Source: Coleofasciculaceae cyanobacterium
GTDB taxonomy: Bacteria > Cyanobacteriota > Cyanobacteriia > Cyanobacteriales > Xenococcaceae
Direction of reading: 5' to 3'
Assembly: GCA_036703275.1 (NCBI GenBank)
Contig: DATNPK010000011.1
Span: 186,001 to 250,000 of the forward strand
DNA length: 64,000 nucleotides
In this document: one piece after another, positions 28,795 through 37,877 of the stretch
Layout: the number at the start of each line of letters is the position of its first letter
How positions within the stretch are numbered: the stretch's first letter is position 1
Position numbers and translations under genes: made by a program
The notes under the pieces: generated by a model
The model's database searches: none
Seen by the model: only the letters and a program-made list of their open reading frames with translations
Told to the model about the DNA's origin: nothing

Positions 28795-30066
28795 ATGAAT
28801 GATTGGGATTTTCAGCCACCTCCTCAATCTGAATCAGGCGATTACGCATCCGCCTACCCTACGGATCGCCAAGTCGCACTAGAATCAAACCATCTGCAAA
28901 ATAAACGTATTGCTTTACTAATTACGGGAAGCATTGCAGCGATAAAAGCTCCTTTAATTGCCCGTACTTTACGCCGTCAGGGTGCAGAAGTGGTAGCTTT
29001 CGTTTCTTCAGAAGCTTTGAGATATACCACTGTTGATGCTCTAGAATGGAGTACGATCAATCCTGTTATTACCAAGTTAACGGCGAATGCCGAACACCTT
29101 AGCGACGAAAATCCCTTTGCTGCTTATCTCGTTGCTCCTGCAACCTATAACACGATTAATAAAATGGCTTTGGGTATAGCAGATGGGGTGATTACTTCGG
29201 CTTTAGGTTCGGCTATTGGCAGAATGGAGCAAGGTAAAACCCAGATTATAATTGCCCCGACGATGCACGGCAGTTTACACAATTCGATCTTGACTGAATC
29301 TTTGCATAAGTTAGCTCGTATGGGTGTAAAAATTATCCCGCCTAAAGTTGCTAACGGTAAAAATAATTTGCCTGAAGAAAAAGCGATCGCCTATTATGTA
29401 TGTCGCGCAGTTAGCCGATCCTCTCTTAAAAATATCCCTATTTTAGTTACAGGAGGTCCTACACCCGTACTCCTGGACAATATCCGTCGTCTAACTAATC
29501 GCTTTACAGGAAGATTGGGAACTTGTATTGCTGAAGAATTATATCTACGGGGGGCAAAGGTAAAATTAATTCATGGACAAGGCAGTTATTCTCCACCTAG
29601 CTATCTGACTCACAAGATTGTTACTACCTACGATGAATATCTAACCGAAGTAATGAGCGAATTACAGCAACGATATCACTTTGGCATTTTTTCGGCTGCG
29701 GTTGCCGATTATCAACCTGCTCGAGTCTTTCCTGGTAAGATACCTAGCGGTGGCGCATTGTCTAAAATCGATTTAGTACCTACCCAAAAAGTCATTAGCG
29801 AGGTAAGAGCTAAGTTTCCCAGCTTAAAGATGATTACTTTTAAATATCAGGAAAATGTCTCTCATGAAGAATTAATCGATATTGCCCAAACTAGACTAAA
29901 GCAGGGTTATCAAATGGTGGTAGCCAACCGAGGCGAAGAACATCAAGCAAGCGCGCAGGTAGCTTATTTGGTAACCGCAGAGCAACCACCCCAAAAAGCA
30001 GTAGGCAAACAAGAAATTGCCAAGGCGATCGCCGATTATTTAGAATTAATGAATGATAAATACTAG
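28795..30066 (+). CDS. coaBC: CoaBC-like phosphopantothenoylcysteine decarboxylase/synthetase, divergent
   Basis: 423 residues. The N-terminal flavoprotein domain (ALLITGSIAAIKAPLIAR, then VAPATYNTINKMALGIADG and APTMHGSLHNS) matches the CoaC decarboxylase. The C-terminal ligase domain has VTGGPTPVLLDNIRRLTNR, where standard CoaB has AGPT.E.iDpVR and NRSSG, and AAVADYQPARVFPGKI with the conserved Lys. Together the two halves convert phosphopantothenate and cysteine to phosphopantetheine for coenzyme A. The departures from the usual bacterial signature suggest a divergent subfamily or a paralogue. An extra polar N-terminus of about 30 residues is present. Confidence 0.8.
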   Translation: MNDWDFQPPPQSESGDYASAYPTDRQVALESNHLQNKRIALLITGSIAAIKAPLIARTLRRQGAEVVAFVSSEALRYTTVDALEWSTINPVITKLTANAEHLSDENPFAAYLVAPATYNTINKMALGIADGVITSALGSAIGRMEQGKTQIIIAPTMHGSLHNSILTESLHKLARMGVKIIPPKVANGKNNLPEEKAIAYYVCRAVSRSSLKNIPILVTGGPTPVLLDNIRRLTNRFTGRLGTCIAEELYLRGAKVKLIHGQGSYSPPSYLTHKIVTTYDEYLTEVMSELQQRYHFGIFSAAVADYQPARVFPGKIPSGGALSKIDLVPTQKVISEVRAKFPSLKMITFKYQENVSHEELIDIAQTRLKQGYQMVVANRGEEHQASAQVAYLVTAEQPPQKAVGKQEIAKAIADYLELMNDKY

Positions 30067-30156
30067 AGGAAATCATCAAGTTATTTGAATTGGCTTTTTG
30101 GTGCTGGTGCGCCAGGTAATAATCCTTTGCTTAAGTCCTCGTCTATATTTGATTAT

Positions 30157-31281
30157 ATGAATCAAAAACTAGTTGTCATAGGTGGTGGACATTCTCATGC
30201 GATCGCGCTGAAGCAGTGGGGACTCAAACCCATGCCAAACGTCGATTTAACTTTAATTAGTGATGTCGAGCAAACGCCTTATTCGGGGATGCTTCCTGGT
30301 TATGTAGCGGGTTTTTATAGCTACGAGCAAACTCATATAGACTTGCGGAGTTTGGCAAAATTTGCTGGTGCGGAATTAATTATTGATCGCGCAGTTGGCA
30401 TAGATACGGATAACCACAAAATTACTTGTGAGAATCACCTGCTTGAGTTTGATTATTTATCTTTAGATATTGGTAGCACTCCTCAAACTATTACCGTCCC
30501 TGGTGCTAAAAAATATGCTATTCCCGCTAAACCTGTCCCTGTGTTTCTTGAGGCTTGGTATAAGTTAAAGCGATTGGCAGCATCTAATTCTCAACTATCA
30601 ATTGTCATTGTTGGCGGTGGTGCGGGGGGAGTGGAGTTGGCTTTGAATATGCAGACTTGTTTAAAAGCAATTTTAAGTCAAGGAAAAAATACTCTCGAAA
30701 TTCATTTAATCCATCGCGATAAACAATTACTGTCTAATCATAATAATTGGGTGAGTCATCAGCTAGAAAAAATTATGCGACAACGAAACATTAAGCTGCA
30801 CTTACAACAAAGCGTTGCGGAAGTTTTACCAGATCGAGTTATTTGCGAATCAGGACTGAAAATTAAAAGCAGCCACACTTTTTGGGTGACTCAAGCTACT
30901 GCACCAAGCTGGATTAAAGAGTCTAACCTAGCTACCGACGATCGCGGCTTTATCTTAGTTTCTGATACACTTCAGTCAATATCCCATCCTCAAGTGTTTG
31001 CAGCAGGAGATATTGCTACTATGACTAACTATAACCGTCCCAAAGCTGGAGTTTTTGCCGTACGCCAAGGACAACCATTATTTAACAATTGGCAGTATCT
31101 ACTTTCAGGCCAACCAGTACAACCCTATATCCCCCAGGACAAATATTTGGCTTTAATCGGCACAGGAGATCGTAAAGCGATCGCCTCTTGGAGTTCTTTT
31201 GGCTGGCGATCTGCGCTTTTGTGGTGGATTAAAGACTATATCGATCGTAAATTTATGAATCAGTTTATTGATTTGAATTAA
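30157..31281 (+). CDS. FAD/NAD(P)-dependent oxidoreductase of the SelD N-terminal type
   Basis: 374 residues from the ATG at 30157; a start at 30085 would add a low-quality leader. The first dinucleotide fold is LVVIGGGHSHAIALKQWGL, and the second is SIVIVGGGAGGVELALNM. The sequence following the first (TLISDVEQTPYSGMLPGYVAGFYSYEQTHIDLRSLAKFA) is characteristic of the NDH-2-like module often fused to selenide, water dikinase. FAAGDIATM is the C-terminal FAD motif. Here no SelD domain or gene follows. It may be a quinone or thiol oxidoreductase. It is 90 bp downstream of coaBC. Confidence 0.8.
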   Translation: MNQKLVVIGGGHSHAIALKQWGLKPMPNVDLTLISDVEQTPYSGMLPGYVAGFYSYEQTHIDLRSLAKFAGAELIIDRAVGIDTDNHKITCENHLLEFDYLSLDIGSTPQTITVPGAKKYAIPAKPVPVFLEAWYKLKRLAASNSQLSIVIVGGGAGGVELALNMQTCLKAILSQGKNTLEIHLIHRDKQLLSNHNNWVSHQLEKIMRQRNIKLHLQQSVAEVLPDRVICESGLKIKSSHTFWVTQATAPSWIKESNLATDDRGFILVSDTLQSISHPQVFAAGDIATMTNYNRPKAGVFAVRQGQPLFNNWQYLLSGQPVQPYIPQDKYLALIGTGDRKAIASWSSFGWRSALLWWIKDYIDRKFMNQFIDLN

Positions 31282-31292
31282 ATCTAATCCAG

Positions 31293-32102
31293 TTAATCAA
31301 GCAAATTGTGTTCCGTATTTTGCTCGCCAGAATCATAGAAGTTAAATGAAAATATTAGCACGATTAAAGCAATACTTAATCCGATCGCCGTCCCGGAAAT
31401 GAGGATAATCTCGGAATTTTTAATCGCGATCGCAATTAACGCCCAAACAAAAACGCCAGCATAGGCTAAATCGAACCGCGGAATCGTCACAAAATGAGTG
31501 ATGAAGCCAGCGACTAACAACATAATTACCGTCCATCCTGCGGCACTTATTCCCCAGCCACCCCACTGCCAAGATGATAAAACGACTGCACCATTAACTA
31601 TAGTCGCCACACTAATCCAAGCTAAATAAATACTAATGGGAGTGCGAATCAACCACCTTTGCCATCTGGAAATACGCGATTTAAAAGGCAAACTCCAATA
31701 GGCAGCAATTAAAGGCAGCAGTATACATAACATCGCCAAAAACGAAACAGCATATTGCCGATAGAGAAAACAAATCACCCAGATAGTTTGCGCTATGGAT
31801 GCGATCGCTAATTTGTAGCCAATTTGTCGTAATAAAGCATCATTTCTTTGACCAGGCAAAGCTTGATAAATAGCTAAACTAATCAAACCTAGATAGATTA
31901 AGCCCCAGATAGCAAAAGCATAGCTAGCAGGAGTAATCAAGACATTCGGGAAAATTTGTTGGGAAATCTCGCCGATAGTTAATCCATTGGGAGGACTAAT
32001 ATTAGCTAATATATTTACCCCAAAAGCCGTAAGTATGCTCAATAAGGTCACTATTTGTCTAATGATGGTTGACCTACTATTTACTATGTAGCGATCGCGC
32101 AT
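31293..32102 (-). CDS. TspO/MBR-like tryptophan-rich membrane protein
   Basis: 269 residues and very hydrophobic, with seven to eight predicted segments. TPASYAFAIWGLIYLGL and the Trp-rich SSWQWGGWGISAAGW are characteristic of the cyanobacterial long TspO/MBR-related family. TspO proteins bind tetrapyrroles and influence pigment or stress regulation; function here is inference. Convergent with the upstream oxidoreductase, with 11 bp between the stops. Confidence 0.72.
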   Translation of the reverse strand: MRDRYIVNSRSTIIRQIVTLLSILTAFGVNILANISPPNGLTIGEISQQIFPNVLITPASYAFAIWGLIYLGLISLAIYQALPGQRNDALLRQIGYKLAIASIAQTIWVICFLYRQYAVSFLAMLCILLPLIAAYWSLPFKSRISRWQRWLIRTPISIYLAWISVATIVNGAVVLSSWQWGGWGISAAGWTVIMLLVAGFITHFVTIPRFDLAYAGVFVWALIAIAIKNSEIILISGTAIGLSIALIVLIFSFNFYDSGEQNTEHNLLD

Positions 32103-32166
32103 GAATTAACTTTAAATTTTTTTACTAATAGCTTTGCTATTTTATTGTAGATATTTTCAATCGTAA

Positions 32167-33006
32167 TCAATCAAATAGAGGATGATAAACTCCTTTGAAA
32201 AATCGCTGATGTTTAGGAGCTAGTCGATCAATAACCTCTGGAGGAGTACTAGGCTTGTGATGGCGCACATTTATATGATTATAAGCACAAAAAATTGCTA
32301 CACGAGGATTACGAGGATTTTGCCAAAAGTCAGCCGAATGCCTAACTGCTTCGGAAAAGATAACCAGTGAGCCAGGAGGACAGCTATAGCTTTCCCAAAG
32401 TCCCGAATCTCTGGCATCAATACTAGCAACAGGATTAGTTCGTATATTATAGTTAGCTTTGTGACTACCTGGAATAAAGCAAGTTCCACCTTGATCTTCA
32501 ATTACTTCAGCCAATTCCCAAACCACGCGCGTCATACCTGCATAAATCCGTCCATCATGGAAATTGTAGGCATAGTTGGGGTTAGTAGTACGTCCTCCTG
32601 CATGAGGTTTCCATTCTCCCTCCCCTTGCTCCCGATAGCTCAAAAAGACATTTTCCAAGCGAATTTTCTCAATATCAGGATCGATTACATCTAACAGCAC
32701 GTTCATTACCGCAGAATGATCGATTAGCGGAGCAAAAGGACCTCCAGGCAAACAACGCTCATGGGGCGGTAATGATTCTGGATTATCTTTCTGGCGCAGT
32801 ACGAATTCTTTGAGAATTTTAACTTCACTTTCTGTTAGCACCGCTGGTTTAACGATATAACCTTTGAGGTCGAATACAACACGGTCATGCTGAGTCATGT
32901 TTCCTTCTAGCAGAGCAAAACGATTTTGAATTAGGTTAGTTGCTTTTTTAGCAGCTTGCCAAGTTTTGGCGGTAATTTTGGTTTGAAGTCGGGATAAATG
33001 GCTCAT
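32167..33006 (-). CDS. Phytanoyl-CoA dioxygenase family protein
   Basis: 279 residues. The double-stranded beta-helix Fe(II)/2-oxoglutarate dioxygenase fold is indicated by VFDLKGYIVKPAVLTESEV at the N-terminus, GGTCFIPGSHKANYN in the middle, and a distal His in AVRHSADFWQNPRNPRVAIFCAYNH. Members hydroxylate lipids, amino acids or small metabolites in the cytoplasm; the substrate is not predictable. It may be cotranscribed with the TspO-like gene 65 bp downstream. The region ahead of it is repeat DNA. Confidence 0.83.
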   Translation of the reverse strand: MSHLSRLQTKITAKTWQAAKKATNLIQNRFALLEGNMTQHDRVVFDLKGYIVKPAVLTESEVKILKEFVLRQKDNPESLPPHERCLPGGPFAPLIDHSAVMNVLLDVIDPDIEKIRLENVFLSYREQGEGEWKPHAGGRTTNPNYAYNFHDGRIYAGMTRVVWELAEVIEDQGGTCFIPGSHKANYNIRTNPVASIDARDSGLWESYSCPPGSLVIFSEAVRHSADFWQNPRNPRVAIFCAYNHINVRHHKPSTPPEVIDRLAPKHQRFFKGVYHPLFD

Positions 33007-33178
33007 TTATTAAAGGCGACACCTTAAATACACCATAATTCAATCTGATGAGCTTAGGTCGCTTTGGCTCATAATACATATCTTTTTAGCTTAATCGATT
33101 TTATAATTTAATTGGCACAACAGTTTTTTCAAAAACAGGCGTTGATGATTTAACGTATGACTTACAACAGCCAAACTT

Positions 33179-33211
33179 GCCCTTGTCGAGGTTTCCTCGA
33201 CGGGCTTTTTT
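33179..33211 (+). terminator. Rho-independent terminator, possibly of a small RNA
   Basis: The stem GCCC..GTCGAGG pairs with CCTCGAC.GGGC around a TTT loop and is followed by TTTTTT. It points along the + strand, but there is no + strand gene in the preceding 1.9 kb, since phyH and tspO-like genes run the other way. It therefore could end a short non-coding transcript starting somewhere in 33040-33150. The minus strand lacks the T run. Confidence 0.65.
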
Positions 33212-33231
33212 GCTAAAAATGTTTCGGTTCG

Positions 33232-33436
33232 TAGTGAAGCACTTTCGTCCTAAAGGATACCGCTCCGCGACGCGATTGCGTAGGACGCGAAGCTTATCCG
33301 AAGGTGTACCCTTTAGGGAATCCTTTAGGGCAAGTTGAAGACTCAGCTAGTCCTTTAGGGCTTGACCGTGAACCCCCGTTAGAGAAACTGTTTCAAGAAG
33401 TGCTGAACCCGAAGGGCTAATAGCTATTAGCTTCTT
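33232..33436. repeat. Modular intergenic repeat cluster (copy D)
   Basis: Contains CCTAAAGGATACC, CGCGACGCGATTGCG, GACGCGAAGCTTATCC, GAAGGTGTACCCTTTAGGG and CTAGTCCTTTAGGGC. From about 33374 it continues into the second repeat type (GAACCCCCGTTAGAG and CCCGAAGGGCTAATAGC), a rearranged inverse of the element at 17670-17756. The 37-bp core is absent. Non-coding. Confidence 0.75.
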
Positions 33437-33558
33437 AAATTCAATTAAGATTTGAAAATCTTAAGAATCATACCTGGATTCACCAACGCCCAAAAATAAT
33501 CATCAAAATTTTGTTTTAAATGCTGTCGGCAAGCAGTACAAAAATATTAAAATATTAT

Positions 33559-33777
33559 TTAGGTTGTCTTGAATTTAATTTGGTCGGGTTTAATTAAACT
33601 AGATTGAGCAGCAATATTAATTTGTCGATCGCCTTGAGAATGTTCTCTTTTGATTGCTTTTAAATTTATGGGTGGCATTTTTTGCCAACATCGACGACAG
33701 AACCAGTAGTCGTGATGATTACCGATGTGATGAATTAGTTTATTAGAGCAGCAAGGACAAACAGCATAGCTTTTCAT
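33559..33777 (-). CDS. Small zinc-ribbon protein
   Basis: 72 residues. CPCC (Cys 7, 9, 10) and CRRC (Cys 27, 30) with the linker HHIGNHHDYWF form a compact zinc ribbon, followed by WQKMP. Similar small cyanobacterial proteins with YWFCxxCWQ motifs exist; their function is not established. It stands alone between two repeat clusters, with an AT-rich leader of about 700 bp on its 5' side. Confidence 0.7.
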   Translation of the reverse strand: MKSYAVCPCCSNKLIHHIGNHHDYWFCRRCWQKMPPINLKAIKREHSQGDRQINIAAQSSLIKPDQIKFKTT

Positions 33778-34495
33778 GATGGAGCAACCTTATTATAGTG
33801 ATTTGAACAGGATAAAATTAGCTGTACGTTTAGCTGAAGCTTTGACAAAGCTCAATAATTAAATTGTTATGACGGACTAAAGAACTACTTGCAAAAAATT
33901 AGCACGGTCGTATTATTGCTAAAAATCCGAGCTAAATTAGAAATGCAACATTAGATCGCTTTTAAACACTTAAAAAGTTTTAAATCTGGAGCGACTCAAA
34001 TATTAAGCTTAAGTTAATAACTTAAAGACAGTGCAAAGTTCTACCTGTTTTCATTATAGGAGCTGATTTTTTTTCGCTGGTAAAGTATTATTAATTTTAA
34101 GTTTTTAAATCCCCATAAATGCTGGTATTTAAAAAAAGGGATCGCCTCAATTGCAAATACGCCGAATAATCGGGAAACGTAGCGAATCATGAGTCATAAA
34201 AGACGTACAACCCTGTCATAATAGTCATAATAAATAATCGTGTTTTGAGCAGCAGTAATACCGTTTATAAAAACTGTCCCCTAAAGGATATGCCAATCAC
34301 GGATTCACGGATAAACCGCACTCCGCCCTTCGGTCTCGGAGCGGTATGCTTTAGCATTTGCGAAGCTAGTCCTAAAGGACTGCATCAAGAACACGGATGA
34401 TTTATCTGTTTAGCGACTAATTCTTGGTTTTGCTTTGGGCTTAGTTTAACAAACTAAATTAATAACTAAATTTTAAATTTACATTTTAAATTACA
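33778..34495. other. Non-coding gap with a repeat cluster
   Basis: 718 bp between the divergent zinc-ribbon gene and the 134-residue protein gene. The first 480 bp are AT-rich with no credible frame. The repeat copy E follows at 34272-34402. The final 90 bp are AT-rich leader for the + strand gene. Confidence 0.6.
34272..34402. repeat. Modular intergenic repeat cluster (copy E)
   Basis: Carries the 37-bp core at 34301-34337, identical to the reverse complement of 3268-3304 and 50448-50484, flanked by CCCTAAAGG, GGAGCGGTATGC and GCGAAGCTAGTCCTAAAGG modules. The shared core without coding function supports a single repeat family. Confidence 0.82.
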
Positions 34496-34900
34496 ATGAC
34501 GACTAATTTAGACCCCAACACTTTTGAATATGAACCCCAAACAGTTCAAAGAGCCAAAAAAGCTTTGTCTTGTTCGCCGTTTCGTCTTAAATTATTCCAG
34601 GAGATGCGGAATCAGAGTGTCCCGATTCAACAAATTGCGCAGGAGACAGGAATTAGATCTGGCTATGCAAAGTTTGCTTTGAGCGAATCGAGGACAGAAG
34701 ATAAATTAGTTTGGTTAATCAATGTGGGCTTATTGCGTCGAGAAGTGGATGGACAGGGTTTGACTGATAGTTTTCGTCTGACTCCTTTGGGTAGACAAAT
34801 CGTAGACCAGTGGGAACAGTTAGAAAATAAAATTCCTGCTGCCTCATTAGGCGATCGAGTTTCCCATTGGCTAAATCGTTGGTTAAAATTGTCACTTTAA
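34496..34900 (+). CDS. Conserved cyanobacterial protein with winged-helix features (Npun_F0494-like)
   Basis: 134 residues. RAKKALSCSPFRLKLFQEM, then IAQETGIRSGYAKFALSES and LVWLINVGLLRREVDGQGLTDSFRLTPLGRQIVDQWEQLE, resembles the Npun_F0494 family and looks like a winged helix. No function is established for the family. The gene ends 50 bp before cobQ on the same strand, so the two may be cotranscribed. The family name is from memory and should be checked. Confidence 0.62.
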   Translation: MTTNLDPNTFEYEPQTVQRAKKALSCSPFRLKLFQEMRNQSVPIQQIAQETGIRSGYAKFALSESRTEDKLVWLINVGLLRREVDGQGLTDSFRLTPLGRQIVDQWEQLENKIPAASLGDRVSHWLNRWLKLSL

Positions 34901-34952
34901 AGTACTGAACTGCTGTTATAACAGTGTATATATTCCAGCACAGGAGCGATTG

Positions 34953-36443
34953 ATGAAAGCGATTATGGTTGTCGGGACAACATCTCATGCAGGAAAATCC
35001 TTTCTGACTGCTGCATTATGTCGTATTCTAGCTAGGCAAGGTTGGCGCGTCACTCCCTTCAAAGGGCAAAACATGGCATTAAATGCTTACGTCACTTCAA
35101 CAGGCGGAGAAATAGGTCACGCTCAGGCAGTTCAAGCCTGGGCAGCGGGGGTTGCTCCACGAGTAGAAATGAATCCTATTCTACTTAAGCCCCAAGGAAA
35201 TATGACCTCACAGATAATCATTAAAGGTAAGTCGGTTGGCACGGTAAAAGCCACAGAATATTACGAACAATACTTTGAGCAGGGCTGGGAAGTGGTTCAA
35301 GAATCTCTGTATCGACTTTCTTTAGAATTCGACATGGTTGTTTGCGAGGGTGCAGGCAGCCCAGCGGAAATAAATCTTAAGCATCGCGACCTAACTAATA
35401 TGCGGGTGGCAAAACATCTCAATGCTCCAACTATTCTAATTGTAGACATAGAACGAGGTGGGGCATTTGCTCATGTCGTAGGGACTTTAGAACTGCTAGA
35501 TGCTCAAGAGCGATCGCTGGTAAAGGGAGTCGTAATTAATAAATTTAGAGGACAAAAAGAACTGCTAGATTCGGGTATTGAGTGGCTAGAAGCAAAAACA
35601 GGAGTACCTGTGCTGGGAGTAATTCCCTGGAGTCATCAGCAATTTCCCGCCGAAGATTCACTCGATTTGTTAGAAAGAAATCGTCGCCGTAGTAGTCAAG
35701 ACATCAATATTAGCGTTATTAGATTACCGAGAATTGCCAATTTTACCGATTTCGATCCTTTAGAAGCAGAATCAAGCGTCGGAGTAAACTATATCGATAT
35801 TCAAGACTCTTTGGGACATCCCGATGCGGTAATTATTCCTGGAACAAAAACTACTATTCCCGACTTGTTGGCAATGGAAAGAAGCGGTATGACAGAACAA
35901 ATTAGAAACTATGCTGCTGCGGGAGGAACTGTATTAGGCATTTGTGGCGGATTCCAAATCTTGGGTCAACGCATCATCGATCCTGAAGGATTTGAAGGAG
36001 AACCAGGAGAATTTACTGCTCTTGATTTATTACCAATTACGACTATCCTTTCGCCCAATAAAGTAGCACGTCAAAGACAGGTAGTTTCGCAATTTCCTCA
36101 AGCTGGTTTACCCGTAGACGGCTATGAAATACATCAAGGTCGTAGTCGTATCAGTCGTCGTTTGAAAGAAGGTGCTGATGAATATCAACCTATATTCGAC
36201 GATCCTGGGTTGGGGTTAGTTGATAAAAGTCAGTCAATTTGGGGTTGCTACATTCATGGTCTGTTTGATAATGGTGCTTGGCGACGTTCCTGGATTAACC
36301 AATTACGCAAACAAAGAGGAATGTCATCCTTAGCTACTGGTATTTCTAATTATCGTGACCAAAGAGAGTCTACTTTAAATACTTTGGCAGACATTGTCGA
36401 AACAAACTTAGATTTGAAAACATTTTTGTCTAGTTATTATTGA
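34953..36443 (+). CDS. cobQ: Cobyric acid synthase (CobQ)
   Basis: 496 residues from the ATG at 34953, with AGGAG upstream; the preceding TTG is less likely. The N-terminal P-loop-like ATPase has VGTTSHAGKSFLTAALC and FKGQNMALNAYVT. The C-terminal class I glutamine amidotransferase has its catalytic Cys in LGICGGFQILG and His in GCYIHGLFD. It amidates four carboxyls of adenosylcobyrinic acid diamide in cobalamin synthesis using glutamine. No B12 riboswitch was recognised in the short 52-bp upstream gap. Confidence 0.96.
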   Translation: MKAIMVVGTTSHAGKSFLTAALCRILARQGWRVTPFKGQNMALNAYVTSTGGEIGHAQAVQAWAAGVAPRVEMNPILLKPQGNMTSQIIIKGKSVGTVKATEYYEQYFEQGWEVVQESLYRLSLEFDMVVCEGAGSPAEINLKHRDLTNMRVAKHLNAPTILIVDIERGGAFAHVVGTLELLDAQERSLVKGVVINKFRGQKELLDSGIEWLEAKTGVPVLGVIPWSHQQFPAEDSLDLLERNRRRSSQDINISVIRLPRIANFTDFDPLEAESSVGVNYIDIQDSLGHPDAVIIPGTKTTIPDLLAMERSGMTEQIRNYAAAGGTVLGICGGFQILGQRIIDPEGFEGEPGEFTALDLLPITTILSPNKVARQRQVVSQFPQAGLPVDGYEIHQGRSRISRRLKEGADEYQPIFDDPGLGLVDKSQSIWGCYIHGLFDNGAWRRSWINQLRKQRGMSSLATGISNYRDQRESTLNTLADIVETNLDLKTFLSSYY

Positions 36444-36524
36444 GATATTGATGATTTGAGGTGGGCAATTATTGCTGCTAAAAACTAATCCGACCACTAA
36501 CTAAATATCGAGCGTGAAAATGAT

Positions 36525-36764
36525 ATGAGTATTAAGGTTTGTTTTCTGCCAGACAATATCACCGTGGAAGCAGAACCAGGAGAACCAATGTTACAGGTAG
36601 CAGAAAGAGCAGGAGTGTTTATCGCCACAGGATGTTTGATGGGGTCTTGTCATGCTTGTGAAGTAGAACTAGAGGATGGAGAGGCTGTTTGTGCTTGTAT
36701 TAGTTCTATTTCTGGTGAGCAACCAGAATTGACGGTGAATATTTACGAAGATCCTACTTGGTAG
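36525..36764 (+). CDS. Short [2Fe-2S] ferredoxin-like protein
   Basis: 79 residues. Cys 37, 42, 45 fit the 2Fe-2S loop (TGCLMGSCHACEVE), with further Cys at 56 and 58 (VCACI). The fourth ligand would come only 10-12 residues after the third, shorter than in plant-type ferredoxins, as seen in this small cyanobacterial family. Probably a soluble electron carrier; the partner is unknown. Its last 11 bp overlap the convergent hydrolase gene. Confidence 0.85.
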   Translation: MSIKVCFLPDNITVEAEPGEPMLQVAERAGVFIATGCLMGSCHACEVELEDGEAVCACISSISGEQPELTVNIYEDPTW

Positions 36765-37623
36765 ATTTGATTACCGATTGTTGACTGCTAATTACCGAAT
36801 TAATAAATTGTTTCAACCTGAGTGTATATTGCTGAGCTCCAAATTCAGGTAAATTGTCGTGGTTTGCTTGGTCAATAATTGCTAGTTGCTTGGGTTCTGG
36901 TGCAGCAGCATACAGCCGATTTGCCATGGATACAGGAATAGTCCGATCGCTCCTACCATGCAAGATTAAAACAGGAGTCTTTACCACCTTAATTTTGGTA
37001 ATGGAGTCGAAACGCTGAGTTATTAGCCAGTCCAAGGGAAAAATTGCTAAAAATGGGATTGAGTCTGCCATATCTTTCATCGAGGTAAAAGTTCCTTCGA
37101 CAATTAACCCAGCCATGTCAGGATGTTTGCTCGCTAGGTCAATGGCGATCGCGCCTCCTAAAGAATGACCATAGACAAATGTACGTTGCGGTTCAAACAA
37201 AAGCTCTGTAGTTAAATATCGCCAGGCTGCTTCTGCATCTTGATATACTCTGGTTTCGTTAGGGAAGATCGGACTACTTTTACCATAACCTCGATAGTCG
37301 ATTAGCAGTACCGCAAGTCCTAAGGAATGAAAAATTGCGGCAATTTCAGTTAGATCGCCATTGTTACTACCGTTGCCATGAAAATACAGCAAAGCTGGTG
37401 CTGTAGGTCGTGCAGCAGGAATCCACCAACCATGAATTTTGTCCTGTTCGACATCAAACCAAACATCTTGATAATCTAAGTTGTATTCTTGGGGAGTCGA
37501 TTTTAGATTGCTATCTGGAAGAAAGATTAGTTTATCTTGTCGCCAGCGCAACAGTATAATAATTGCCAGATAAAGCGTTACTGAGATTCCCAGAAAAATC
37601 AAACTAAGTTTCTTGAACATCAA
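36754..37623 (-). CDS. Membrane-anchored alpha/beta hydrolase
   Basis: 289 residues. An N-terminal transmembrane helix (LSLIFLGISVTLYLAIIILL) precedes a hydrolase domain with oxyanion region LLYFHGNGSNNG, nucleophile elbow YGHSLGGAI, acid in HGRSDRTIP and His in QANHDNLPE. This is the bem46/YfhR-type hydrolase family, attached to a membrane; substrate unknown. Convergent with and overlapping the ferredoxin gene by 11 bp. Complete. Confidence 0.85.
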   Translation of the reverse strand: MMFKKLSLIFLGISVTLYLAIIILLRWRQDKLIFLPDSNLKSTPQEYNLDYQDVWFDVEQDKIHGWWIPAARPTAPALLYFHGNGSNNGDLTEIAAIFHSLGLAVLLIDYRGYGKSSPIFPNETRVYQDAEAAWRYLTTELLFEPQRTFVYGHSLGGAIAIDLASKHPDMAGLIVEGTFTSMKDMADSIPFLAIFPLDWLITQRFDSITKIKVVKTPVLILHGRSDRTIPVSMANRLYAAAPEPKQLAIIDQANHDNLPEFGAQQYTLRLKQFINSVISSQQSVIKSTK

Positions 37624-37877
37624 TCAATTTTGGAAATTTGGTAGTTATAGCACTCGAAGCAAAGGTTAAGATACGTCGCTCAAAAGCTAATAGCTAATAG
37701 CTAAAAACCAGTTGACTTTAAAAGCGTAGTCCCTTAACTTGTCACGATTGGCTAATTAATCAAACTAAAAGCTATTTTTGAGTCGAGCTTATTGTTCTGG
37801 TTATTTTAATAGCAACACTATACAAGCAATTAAAATTATTAGGGTATATTGCTGTCGAAATCAAGTCTATAACTATA

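Noticed and set aside
34901-34952. Cobalamin riboswitch ahead of cobQ
   Set aside because: The gap is only about 50 bp and contains no B12-box-like sequence.
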